DNA from: Pigmentiphaga litoralis
GTDB taxonomy: Bacteria > Pseudomonadota > Gammaproteobacteria > Burkholderiales > Burkholderiaceae_B
Reading direction: 5' to 3'
Length of the DNA: 64,000 nt
Assembly (NCBI RefSeq): GCF_013408655.1
Contig: NZ_JACCBP010000001.1
Location: 3,224,001-3,288,000, forward strand
Numbering within the stretch: the first letter of the stretch is position 1; every line of letters begins with the position of its first letter. The notes below the pieces were generated by a model. That model saw only the letters and a program-made list of their open reading frames with translations, was not told the DNA's origin and did not search any database. Below are positions 54,044 to 61,707 of this stretch, piece by piece. The translations under genes and the position numbers were made by a program.

Positions 54044-54373
54044 ATGAGCACGCTCAAGTTTCCCGCACCTATCGCTGCGTACTTCGCAGCCGACACCCTT
54101 AGCCCTGAGGCCGTTGCCCGCTGCTTTGCCGTGAACGCAGTCGTGAAGGACGAAGGCCACACCCACACCGGCCGGGATGCCATCCGGGCTTGGAAAGCCG
54201 ACGCGTCCGCCAAGTACACCTACACGACGGAACCGTTGTCCATCACCCAGCAAGACGGACAGCATCTGGTTCGCAGCCGGGTCACTGGCAACTTTCCCGG
54301 CAGCCCCATCGACCTCCGCTATCGCTTTCATCTGGAAGGCGATCTGATTGCGTCGTTGCAGATCGCGTCATGA
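54044..54373 (+). CDS. NTF2/SnoaL-like small protein
   Basis: 109 residues, a single cone-shaped alpha+beta domain (PAPIAAYFAADTLSPEAVARCFAVNAVVKDEGHTHTGRDAIRAWK). In this family the pocket holds a small hydrophobic ligand or catalyses isomerisation or cyclisation. It is divergent from a LysR gene. The reaction is not known. Confidence 0.85.
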   Translation: MSTLKFPAPIAAYFAADTLSPEAVARCFAVNAVVKDEGHTHTGRDAIRAWKADASAKYTYTTEPLSITQQDGQHLVRSRVTGNFPGSPIDLRYRFHLEGDLIASLQIAS

Positions 54374-54544
54374 CATTCGCTCTGCCACTGCGCGTGTGGG
54401 ATGACCAGGCGCATGTGATCGATGGCGGCACGGTGCCCGCGGTGTAGATCGCGCGGGACATGCGAAGGCGAACCGGGTAAGGTCAGGAAAGCAAGCGATG
54501 GGCGGCCTTCCCGGTCGCCTCGACAACGCCGCAGGAGACGCCCC

Positions 54545-55699
54545 ATGAGGTCCTTCGCGTTCCAGACCGTGCCGCAGATCGTTCTTGAATACGGGGCCGC
54601 CCGCCGCTTGAGCGACATTCTGGGGACCCGGTTCAGCCCGTCGCGCGTGTGCCTGGTGACCGACCGTTTTCTTCATGAAAGCGGATTGCTCGGCCCCATG
54701 CTGGACAGCCTGCGCGCCACCGGATGGCAGGTGCTTGTCGTGGACGATGTGGTGGCCGATCCGCCTGAAGACGTAGTGATGGATGCCGCTCGCCGCGCGG
54801 CCGAGCATGGCACGCAAGTGGTCTTAGGCGTGGGTGGCGGGTCATCCATGGATGTGGCCAAACTTATTGCCGCGTTGCTGGCGTCTCCGCAACCGTTGAC
54901 CGAGATGTACGGCATCGGCAACATCACCGGCCACCGCTTGCCACTGATACAGGTGCCGACCACGGCCGGCACGGGATCGGAGATGACCAACATCTCGATC
55001 GTGACCACCGGCGCAACGACCAAGTCGGGCGTCGTTGCGCCGCAGCTGTATGCCGACCTGGCCGTGCTGGATGCCGAACTGACATTGGGTCTGCCGCGCG
55101 CGATCACCGCTGCGACCGGCATCGACGCGATGGTGCATGCGATCGAGGCGTACACGTCGGCGCACAAGAAGAACCCGCTGTCGGACGCGCTGGCCCGCCA
55201 GGCCTTGGGATTGCTGTCGACGCACTTGCTGCGCGCCTGTGACGACGGCCAGGATCGCGACGCGCGGGAGGCGATGCTGCTCGGCGCGATGCTGGCGGGG
55301 CAGGCGTTTTCGAACGCGCCGGTGGCGGCCGTGCATGCGCTGGCCTATCCGCTGGGCGGGCGTTTTCATGTGCCGCATGGGCTGTCGAATGTGTTGGTGT
55401 TGCCGCATGTGCTGCGCTTCAACATGCCGGCGGCGGCGTCGGCCTATGCGGAGCTGGCCGGGATTGTTGCGCCCGATGTGCAGGGCTCGCAGGAAGAGCG
55501 CGCCGATGTGCTGGTGCGCTGGAGCGAGGGCCTTGCTGCAAAGTGCGGCATCGCGACCCGGTTGCGCGACGTGGGCGTGGCCGAGACCGACCTGGACATG
55601 CTGACGGATGACGCGATGTTGCAGACGCGATTGTTGATGAACAATCCGCGGCCGGTGGAGCGGGAAGATGCCAGGGCGATGTACGCGGCGGCGCTGTAA
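54545..55699 (+). CDS. Iron-containing alcohol dehydrogenase / maleylacetate-reductase-like
   Basis: 384 residues with AGGAG ahead of ATG 54545. The nucleotide motif GVGGGSSMDVAK is at 95-106, followed by TTAGTGSE (139-146). Metal ligands are D194, H198, H264 and H278 (GIDAMVHAIEAY; VHALAYPLGGRFHVPHG). This is the family III Fe-ADH pattern, which includes lactaldehyde and maleylacetate reductases. It reduces or oxidises a small alcohol or keto acid with NAD(P). It is 171 bp after the NTF2-like gene in the same direction and may share its control. Confidence 0.88.
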   Translation: MRSFAFQTVPQIVLEYGAARRLSDILGTRFSPSRVCLVTDRFLHESGLLGPMLDSLRATGWQVLVVDDVVADPPEDVVMDAARRAAEHGTQVVLGVGGGSSMDVAKLIAALLASPQPLTEMYGIGNITGHRLPLIQVPTTAGTGSEMTNISIVTTGATTKSGVVAPQLYADLAVLDAELTLGLPRAITAATGIDAMVHAIEAYTSAHKKNPLSDALARQALGLLSTHLLRACDDGQDRDAREAMLLGAMLAGQAFSNAPVAAVHALAYPLGGRFHVPHGLSNVLVLPHVLRFNMPAAASAYAELAGIVAPDVQGSQEERADVLVRWSEGLAAKCGIATRLRDVGVAETDLDMLTDDAMLQTRLLMNNPRPVEREDARAMYAAAL

Positions 55700-55714
55700 G
55701 AACCCGCACGCTGT

Positions 55715-57163
55715 TTATTGCGTCGACGCAAAGGCGGTATCAAGCAAGGCGGATGCGGCAGCCAACGCGTCACGCTGCTTCGTAAGCCATGCCGCGTCGG
55801 CAGCGATACGCGCCAGACCCGCCGTCATCATGCGATCGACTTCCGCAGGTTGAGGTCCCCCCAGGCAGGCTGCCCTGGCCACCAGGTTGGCCGACGACAA
55901 CGATGTCTTGAAGGCATCTTCATCAAGCGGCAGGACGGCTGGCAAGATGCCCGCTTGACGGGCACTGTCTGCATACAGGCTTCGTGCCACGTCATACGGA
56001 AAATGGGCGGGACGCCATCCGTTTGCCTTGCCATATCGGACGAGCGCCGACGCAAAATGATGCCCCACATGAAAGGGCACGTTGTGCAACTGTTGCAGCA
56101 CATCGGCCAGTTCCGGCGTAGCGGAATATTCGGCGTCCACTTCCTGCCGCGCCACCGCCTCATCAAAATCAAGATGCCGCACCAGGCGAGCGACGTCATT
56201 CATCAATTGCGTGTACTGCGCCATCGCAAGATTGGGCTCACTTCGTTTGGAGTCCGGCATGCCGTGCGGCACGTTGTGCGAGCGCAGGGTGTAGGTCATG
56301 GCCGTTCCGATCAGTACGCTGGCCTGCTGGCGCACATGGTTCAGCAGGGTCGGGTTCACCTTGTGCGGCATGCTGGAGCTGGTGCCCGTCAATCCGGGGC
56401 CTTCGGCAATCGTGAACCACGGCGTGGTACGCGCGTACTGCGATTCCAGATCAGACGCCAGGGTTCCGACGATGATCGCTGCCGAGGTCGCGGCGCTGAC
56501 CACCTTTGCCCCTGCGCCAATGATCGACAACTCATTGGCAAACAGTGAATTTTCAATGACGCACGCAAAGCCCAGCAGGTCCGACAGTCGCTGCCGATTG
56601 AGCGGAAAGCTCGACGTCGCCACCGCGCCCGCGCCAAGGGGCGACTGATTGACGGTGTCGTAGGCCTGCTTGAGGTTATCGAATTCAACGTCGAGCGCCG
56701 CAGTGTAGGCACTGATGTAATGCCCGACAGGCACGCCTGCCGATTGCCGGCCCTGCGTGTAGACCGGTAGCAGTGAACGCTTGTGGCGTTGGCCAAGGTC
56801 CATCAACGCCTGCCGCGCCGCGTTCAGCACATCCAACGCGCCCAGAATGGCAGGACGCAGCAACAGTCGCCGGCTCGTCGCCACGATATCGACGCGGCTT
56901 CGACCGCAATGCAGCGTCGATACCTCGATCCCCCCGATAGCGATCAACTGGGGTTCGATCTGCTGATAGTCCCCGGTGCGCACAACACCGGGCCGCAGCA
57001 TGGCCAGGTCAAGGGCGGCAATGGTCCTGGCGTTGTTCCGCGCCGTTGCCATGTCGATGATGCCGGCTTCAAGCAGCGCGACATTGGCGGCCTTGTTCAT
57101 CTGGCTGAGCCAGTGATACTCGTCGTCAAGCGGGCCCACCCGGTCTGATGCCTCCTGATTCAC
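55715..57163 (-). CDS. Argininosuccinate-lyase-like fumarate C-N lyase
   Basis: 482 residues from a GTG 5 nt after the Bug stop, with GGAG upstream. Family segments are GRSRVDIVAT (87-96, cf. ASL GRSRNDQVAT), SPLGAGAVATSSFPLNR and the signature GTSSSMPHKVNP (260-271), whose Ser loop is the usual catalytic base. At the TH.Q segment, where ASL has His, this protein has YTQGRQ (Gln). The enzymes split fumarate from amino compounds (argininosuccinate, EDDS-type complexes). Pairing with a Bug receptor suggests catabolism of an imported N-succinyl-type compound rather than arginine synthesis. Confidence 0.85.
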   Translation of the reverse strand: MNQEASDRVGPLDDEYHWLSQMNKAANVALLEAGIIDMATARNNARTIAALDLAMLRPGVVRTGDYQQIEPQLIAIGGIEVSTLHCGRSRVDIVATSRRLLLRPAILGALDVLNAARQALMDLGQRHKRSLLPVYTQGRQSAGVPVGHYISAYTAALDVEFDNLKQAYDTVNQSPLGAGAVATSSFPLNRQRLSDLLGFACVIENSLFANELSIIGAGAKVVSAATSAAIIVGTLASDLESQYARTTPWFTIAEGPGLTGTSSSMPHKVNPTLLNHVRQQASVLIGTAMTYTLRSHNVPHGMPDSKRSEPNLAMAQYTQLMNDVARLVRHLDFDEAVARQEVDAEYSATPELADVLQQLHNVPFHVGHHFASALVRYGKANGWRPAHFPYDVARSLYADSARQAGILPAVLPLDEDAFKTSLSSANLVARAACLGGPQPAEVDRMMTAGLARIAADAAWLTKQRDALAAASALLDTAFASTQ

Positions 57164-57168
57164 GGCGC

Positions 57169-58137
57169 TTACTCCGGCGTGATGCCCGCGGTGCGAACGG
57201 CCTGGTGCGAGCGTTCGGTCGCCTGTTTGATATAGGCCTTGGCCGACGCACTGGTCGACCCTTCGATTTCATACCCCTGCTCGCGCATCCGGGCCACCAC
57301 GTCTGGCATCCGCATGGCCGCCATGGCCGCGGTGGATACCTTGTTCAAGACATTTGCCGGCGTGCCCCCAGGCGCTACCAGGGCAGTCCAGCTGACGGTA
57401 AGGAACCCGGGAATGAACTCCGCGACCGTCGGCACGTCGGGCAGCGCCGGATGGCGCTTCGCACCTGTCACTGCCAGCACGCGCACTTTGTCGCCTGCCT
57501 GCATATACGGGCCGACGGACGCCTCGAAGCCAAACATCATGTCGACATGTCCGGCCAGCACGTCATTGAAGGCCGGGGCGATGCCCTTGTACGGAACATG
57601 CAGGAAACGCGTGCCCGTCGCAGACTGGAACAACTCAGCGGCCAGATGCGAAGGCCCCCCTTTGCCCGCCGACGCATAGCTGATCTTTCCCGGATTCGCT
57701 TTGGCGTACGAGATCAATTCCTGCAGGGTGCGCGCGGGCACCTTGGGATTGACCACGATCATCATCGGCGTGTAGGTCAGCAAGGAGATCGGCTCGAACT
57801 TGTCGGGATCGAAGCTGAGGTGGGCCTGCACCAATTTGTTGACGACCAGCGGGCCTTCACCTGCCAGGAACAAGGTATGGCCGTCAGGCGCAGCGCGAGC
57901 CACGAATTCGGCCCCGATGTTCCCGCTTGCGCCTGGCCGGTTCTCGACAATGACCGGTTGACCCAATGTGACGGCAAGCTGTTCTGCCAGCGCGCGGCCC
58001 AGCGCGTCCACTCCGCCGCCGGCTGGAAACGGGACGACCAGCTTAATGGGCTTGGTCGGATAGGCCTGAGCATGAACAAACGAGACGGGGCTCAGCAGGA
58101 CAACGAGAAGCGTGGCAAGCAAGGTTCTGCGGATCAT
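57169..58137 (-). CDS. Bug-family (TctC-type) tripartite tricarboxylate receptor
   Basis: 322 residues with a Sec signal (LLVVLLSPVSFVHA-QAYPTKP). The mature N-terminus PIKLVVPFPAGGGVDALGRALAEQL and VIVENRPGASGNIG are the Bug signature. It lies 5 nt upstream of the lyase-like gene, so the two are co-translated. The receptor probably binds a carboxylated substrate destined for that lyase. No TctA/TctB subunits are in the window. Confidence 0.92.
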   Translation of the reverse strand: MIRRTLLATLLVVLLSPVSFVHAQAYPTKPIKLVVPFPAGGGVDALGRALAEQLAVTLGQPVIVENRPGASGNIGAEFVARAAPDGHTLFLAGEGPLVVNKLVQAHLSFDPDKFEPISLLTYTPMMIVVNPKVPARTLQELISYAKANPGKISYASAGKGGPSHLAAELFQSATGTRFLHVPYKGIAPAFNDVLAGHVDMMFGFEASVGPYMQAGDKVRVLAVTGAKRHPALPDVPTVAEFIPGFLTVSWTALVAPGGTPANVLNKVSTAAMAAMRMPDVVARMREQGYEIEGSTSASAKAYIKQATERSHQAVRTAGITPE

Positions 58138-58203
58138 GGTGTCAACCCAATGTGAGGTGAAAAAAACGTTGCATGTCCCGGACCCTGTACCAGGCCCGGC
58201 CCG

Positions 58204-61200
58204 CTATCGTGCTGGCGCATGTCCCGCGCGCAGTTCTCTTGCCCGGTCGCGCACGCCCGTCCAGGGTGCCGCGCTGTCGGTGTGCCGCTGTTGCAAATAC
58301 AGCGCCAGCGCTTCGATCTGCACGTCGTCGAGCACGTCCGCGTACCCGGGCATGACGCCGAGGTCGGGATGGGCGGGGGATTGAATGCCTTGCAAGATCA
58401 CTTGCAGCAGGTTGTCGGGCGAATCGCTGTGCAGACTGGTGGCCAGCGCGAGCGAAGGGCGCGCGGCCTGCGAGGCGGGCCCTTGACCGGGGTCGTGACA
58501 GACCGCACAGGCACCTTGATAGAGACGAGCCCCCAGGCCATGGAGCAGGTCGGCGCGGTCGTTGCCGCGTTGCTCCAGTTGCGTCACCGTCAACACTTCC
58601 CGCTTGACGTCGGGCTCGGCTTGCAGCGACACCAGATAGGTCGACATGGCGGCGATATCCGCATCGGGCAGTGCCGCCATGCTCTGGACCACGGGCGCCA
58701 TGGGGCCCGCGGCGACGCCGTGCCGCGCCGAATAGCCGGTGCGCAGATACTGAAAGAAGTCGGTCTCGGTCCAGGGCAACGGCGAACGGGAGCGGCCGTT
58801 CAGTGCGGGCGCTTCCCACCCTTCGGCCGTTCCCCCGGCAAGGAAATCCGCCATGCCGCGTTTTTCGGCGCCCAGCGGGTTGCGCGGGGTGTGACAGGCG
58901 CCGCAATGACCTGCCCCTTGCACCAGATACGCGCCGCGATTCCATGCCAGCGATTGCGTCGGGTCGGGCTGGTAGACGCCACGGTCAAGGAACAGGGTGT
59001 TCCAGCCCGCCATCACGCCGCGCACGTTGTAGGGAAACGCGAGCGCCGTAGCGGGTGGCGTGTAGGCCACCGGCTCGCGCGTCATGAGGTAGGCGTACAA
59101 GGACTGGATGTCGCCATCGCTCATCTTTGCAAACGACGTGTAGGGGAACGCGGGATACAGATGTCGACCGTCGCGGTGGATGCCTTCGCGCATGGCGCGT
59201 TCGAACGCTGGCAGTGACCACGCACCGATGCCGGTGTTGCGGTCCGGGGTGATGTTGGTGGAGTAGATGGTGCCGAAGGGGGTGTCGAGCGCCAGCCCGC
59301 CCACATTCGGCACACCGCCAGGTGCGGTGTGGCAGACCACGCAATCGCCGGCGGCCGCGACGCGCCGGCCGCGTTCGATGGCCTGCTCGGAATACAAGCC
59401 TGGATCGAATACCGCCGGCGGGATCGCGCTGCGCCACGGCGACGCGGCAAGCAATCCTGCCGCCGCCAGGCCCAGGCCGCCTGCCAAGACGGCCGTCCAC
59501 GCACGTGCTTTGTTTTCGGGCCGGGTGGCGAGCAGCCGGCGGTTGCCAAGGGTCTGGAATGGCGGCGAACGCAGGCGCACGCCGGTGGCGTCGAAGATGG
59601 CGTTGGCAATCGCCGCCGCGGCGGGTGCGTCGATGGCAGGACGCCAGCCGAGGTCGCCGGGGCTGGCCGAAGCGGGGCCTGACTGCGTCACGTCCACCGC
59701 CATGGGCACGATGGGTAGGTGCGCGGCCTCGTCGGGAAGAGACGTATCGGTATCGAAGGTGGGAGGCGTCTGGATCATTCGCTGGGCCGCCTGCCGGACC
59801 CGGGTCTCGAGCTGCGTCCCGATCTGCGTACGGTCAGACGCGTGAACGGGCGTCCCCTCCAGCGGCGGCGCCGACATCGTTGCGGACTCTTGTCCGGCAA
59901 CGACACGGGTCACGCTGACGCCCCCGTCAGGGTCCACCGCGACATCGACGACCCAGGCTGCGACGGACTGCGCAGGCTCGCCCGCGGCGTCCGGCTGGCT
60001 GACAAACGCAAAGCCGCGTCCCCGCCTCACGTCGTCTGACGCGTCAAGATTCGCGCCCCATTGCGCGCGTCGCGCCACGTCGCGGATGACGCGGACGCTG
60101 CGTGGGTGATCGATGCGGGCCAACCGGAAATCGACCGGGCTTACGCCCTGATCCCGCGCCAGTTCATCGATGAAGGATTCGGCGGCGAAGACGTTGGCGT
60201 GAACGATGTCGTCCGTGGAAATTTGCGGTATCGGCACGTCGATGCGCCCGGGCGAGAAGATCGCTATACCGTCGACCTGGTAGGGCATGTCGATGGCCGG
60301 CCCAACACGCACGACAGGAGATTCGTGCGACAGCAATCTGGCCAGGGATGGCCTGCGCCACGGCACGCGGTCGGTGTCCACCGTGACGTGCCGGCTAGGC
60401 CCGGCCGGATGCAGGGTCGCACCGACTGCGATCTGCGTGGACGCGGCAGGTGCGCCACCCGCACAGGCAACCCGGACCGGCCGGCCGACAGCCTGCGACA
60501 GCAAGGCCGCATCGGCGGCGGCGTCCCAGACGCCAAGGCCGCGTTGCGTACCCTGATCCCGCATGACGTTGCCGCGAACGCTGTCGCCGCGAATGCCGTC
60601 GGACCGCAAGCCGTCGTGTCGCATGCCATCGCGCTGGAAGTCGTCGCAGTCATTACTGCCGCCCTTCACGTCATCGGAAAGCTTGCCGTTCCCATGCACC
60701 CGCACCGCATCGACAGTCAGCGCCAGCAGGTCCGCCAGCTCCAGGGCCAAGCCGGCCGGTGCGGGCGTTGCGGTCCACACGTCCACCCTGCCTTCACGGA
60801 CCCACGCCAGTGCCCACGTGGCGTCCGCATCCGAAGGGACCGGCCAGGAATAGGTGCGGGACCCGGCGCGCAACACGGCCCCTTCACCCGCCAAGGGCAT
60901 GGGCCGCGGCTGCCATTGCGGCGCCAGCCGCGCCAGCGCATCCTGGGCGTGGACAGACGTCAACGCGACCACGCCAACGAAATTGCCGAGCGTGACGACG
61001 CGCAGAACCCCAGGCAGGCGTTCGGCTGCGACGACATCCAGTCCCGCCATGATCGGTCCGGTATAGGCCGTGCCGTTCCACGTCAGCGCGGGCGGCCGCA
61101 GCACGGCCCCGGCCATCACACCCTGCGGCATCACACCCTGCGGCATCCCACCCTGCGGCATCCCACCCTGCGGCATCACCCCACCGTTCCCCGGCCCCTC

Positions 61201-61215
61201 GCCGATCGCGCTCAT
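58204..61215 (-). CDS. Degenerate molybdopterin domain fused to triheme cytochrome c
   Basis: 1003 residues; ATG 61215 overlaps the FeS-subunit stop (ATGA). Residues 10-560 resemble a molybdopterin hydroxylase large subunit, but the catalytic GAGES Glu motif of relatives is replaced by GDLGWRP (520-526) and much of the domain is shortened. A membrane helix (about 571-592) leads to three heme sites: CVVCH (625-629), CGACH (771-775) and CAVCH (903-907), as in NicB- or IorB-linked cytochrome subunits. It is predicted to carry electrons from the FeS subunit to the quinone pool or periplasmic oxidases. Two 15-nt-type repeat arrays lie inside the gene. Confidence 0.85.
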   Translation of the reverse strand: MSAIGEGPGNGGVMPQGGMPQGGMPQGVMPQGVMAGAVLRPPALTWNGTAYTGPIMAGLDVVAAERLPGVLRVVTLGNFVGVVALTSVHAQDALARLAPQWQPRPMPLAGEGAVLRAGSRTYSWPVPSDADATWALAWVREGRVDVWTATPAPAGLALELADLLALTVDAVRVHGNGKLSDDVKGGSNDCDDFQRDGMRHDGLRSDGIRGDSVRGNVMRDQGTQRGLGVWDAAADAALLSQAVGRPVRVACAGGAPAASTQIAVGATLHPAGPSRHVTVDTDRVPWRRPSLARLLSHESPVVRVGPAIDMPYQVDGIAIFSPGRIDVPIPQISTDDIVHANVFAAESFIDELARDQGVSPVDFRLARIDHPRSVRVIRDVARRAQWGANLDASDDVRRGRGFAFVSQPDAAGEPAQSVAAWVVDVAVDPDGGVSVTRVVAGQESATMSAPPLEGTPVHASDRTQIGTQLETRVRQAAQRMIQTPPTFDTDTSLPDEAAHLPIVPMAVDVTQSGPASASPGDLGWRPAIDAPAAAAIANAIFDATGVRLRSPPFQTLGNRRLLATRPENKARAWTAVLAGGLGLAAAGLLAASPWRSAIPPAVFDPGLYSEQAIERGRRVAAAGDCVVCHTAPGGVPNVGGLALDTPFGTIYSTNITPDRNTGIGAWSLPAFERAMREGIHRDGRHLYPAFPYTSFAKMSDGDIQSLYAYLMTREPVAYTPPATALAFPYNVRGVMAGWNTLFLDRGVYQPDPTQSLAWNRGAYLVQGAGHCGACHTPRNPLGAEKRGMADFLAGGTAEGWEAPALNGRSRSPLPWTETDFFQYLRTGYSARHGVAAGPMAPVVQSMAALPDADIAAMSTYLVSLQAEPDVKREVLTVTQLEQRGNDRADLLHGLGARLYQGACAVCHDPGQGPASQAARPSLALATSLHSDSPDNLLQVILQGIQSPAHPDLGVMPGYADVLDDVQIEALALYLQQRHTDSAAPWTGVRDRARELRAGHAPAR
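60538..60633. repeat. Degenerate 15-nt repeat in cytochrome-fusion gene
   Basis: Repeated codons for DGxR-like units (RDGMRHDGLRSDGIRGDSVR, residues about 195-215) with drift. The bases share CCGT/CGCATG-type blocks at roughly 15-nt spacing. Confidence 0.55.
61114..61173. repeat. Exact 15-bp tandem repeat, four units
   Basis: Four units of CATCACACCCTGCGG, two of which read CATCCCACCCTGCGG. They encode repeats of the MPQGG/V pentapeptide near the N-terminus of the cytochrome fusion (about residues 14-34). Confidence 0.9.
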
Positions 61216-61697
61216 CGTCGATGTCGCGCAGCAAGCCGCGCGGCGCAAAGGATTTCCAGGTGGGTGCCGCAGCGGCACAGGTTGTAGTGCAGTTCGCGCC
61301 GCAGCGTTTCATCCGAAGGGCACGGATCCCTTCGAAGCAAGGCTTCCACCGTCATCACCATGCCGTTCAGGCAATAGCCGCATTGCGCCGCCTGCTCGTC
61401 AATGAAGGCCTGCTGCACCGGCCCTGGCCGATCCCCGCGACACAAGCCTTCCAAGGTCGTGATGTCGCGCTCCAGGACATGCCCCAGCGGCACGACACAG
61501 GACCGTGCCGCGACACCATCGACCAGTACCGTACAGGCCCCGCACTCGCCCAGGCCGCATCCATACTTGGGACCATTCAGTTCCAGGTCATTGCGCAGCA
61601 CGTACAACAACGGGGCGTCCAGCGCAGCGCCTTCCACGTCGTGAACCGCCCCATTCACCGTGATGCGCACGGGCGTTGTGCCAGCAGCCGGGGTCAT
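61212..61697 (-). CDS. 2Fe-2S subunit of molybdopterin hydroxylase
   Basis: 161 residues. The plant-type cluster is C47, C52, C55 and C67 (CGLGECGAC); the second cluster is C106, C109, C141 and C143 (CGYC, CRC). The layout fits isoquinoline 1-oxidoreductase/nicotinate-dehydrogenase small subunits. The gene starts 10 bp after the large-subunit stop and overlaps the cytochrome-fusion gene start (ATGA), so the three proteins are one complex. Confidence 0.92.
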   Translation of the reverse strand: MTPAAGTTPVRITVNGAVHDVEGAALDAPLLYVLRNDLELNGPKYGCGLGECGACTVLVDGVAARSCVVPLGHVLERDITTLEGLCRGDRPGPVQQAFIDEQAAQCGYCLNGMVMTVEALLRRDPCPSDETLRRELHYNLCRCGTHLEILCAARLAARHRR

Positions 61698-61707
61698 CGT
61701 GATTCCC

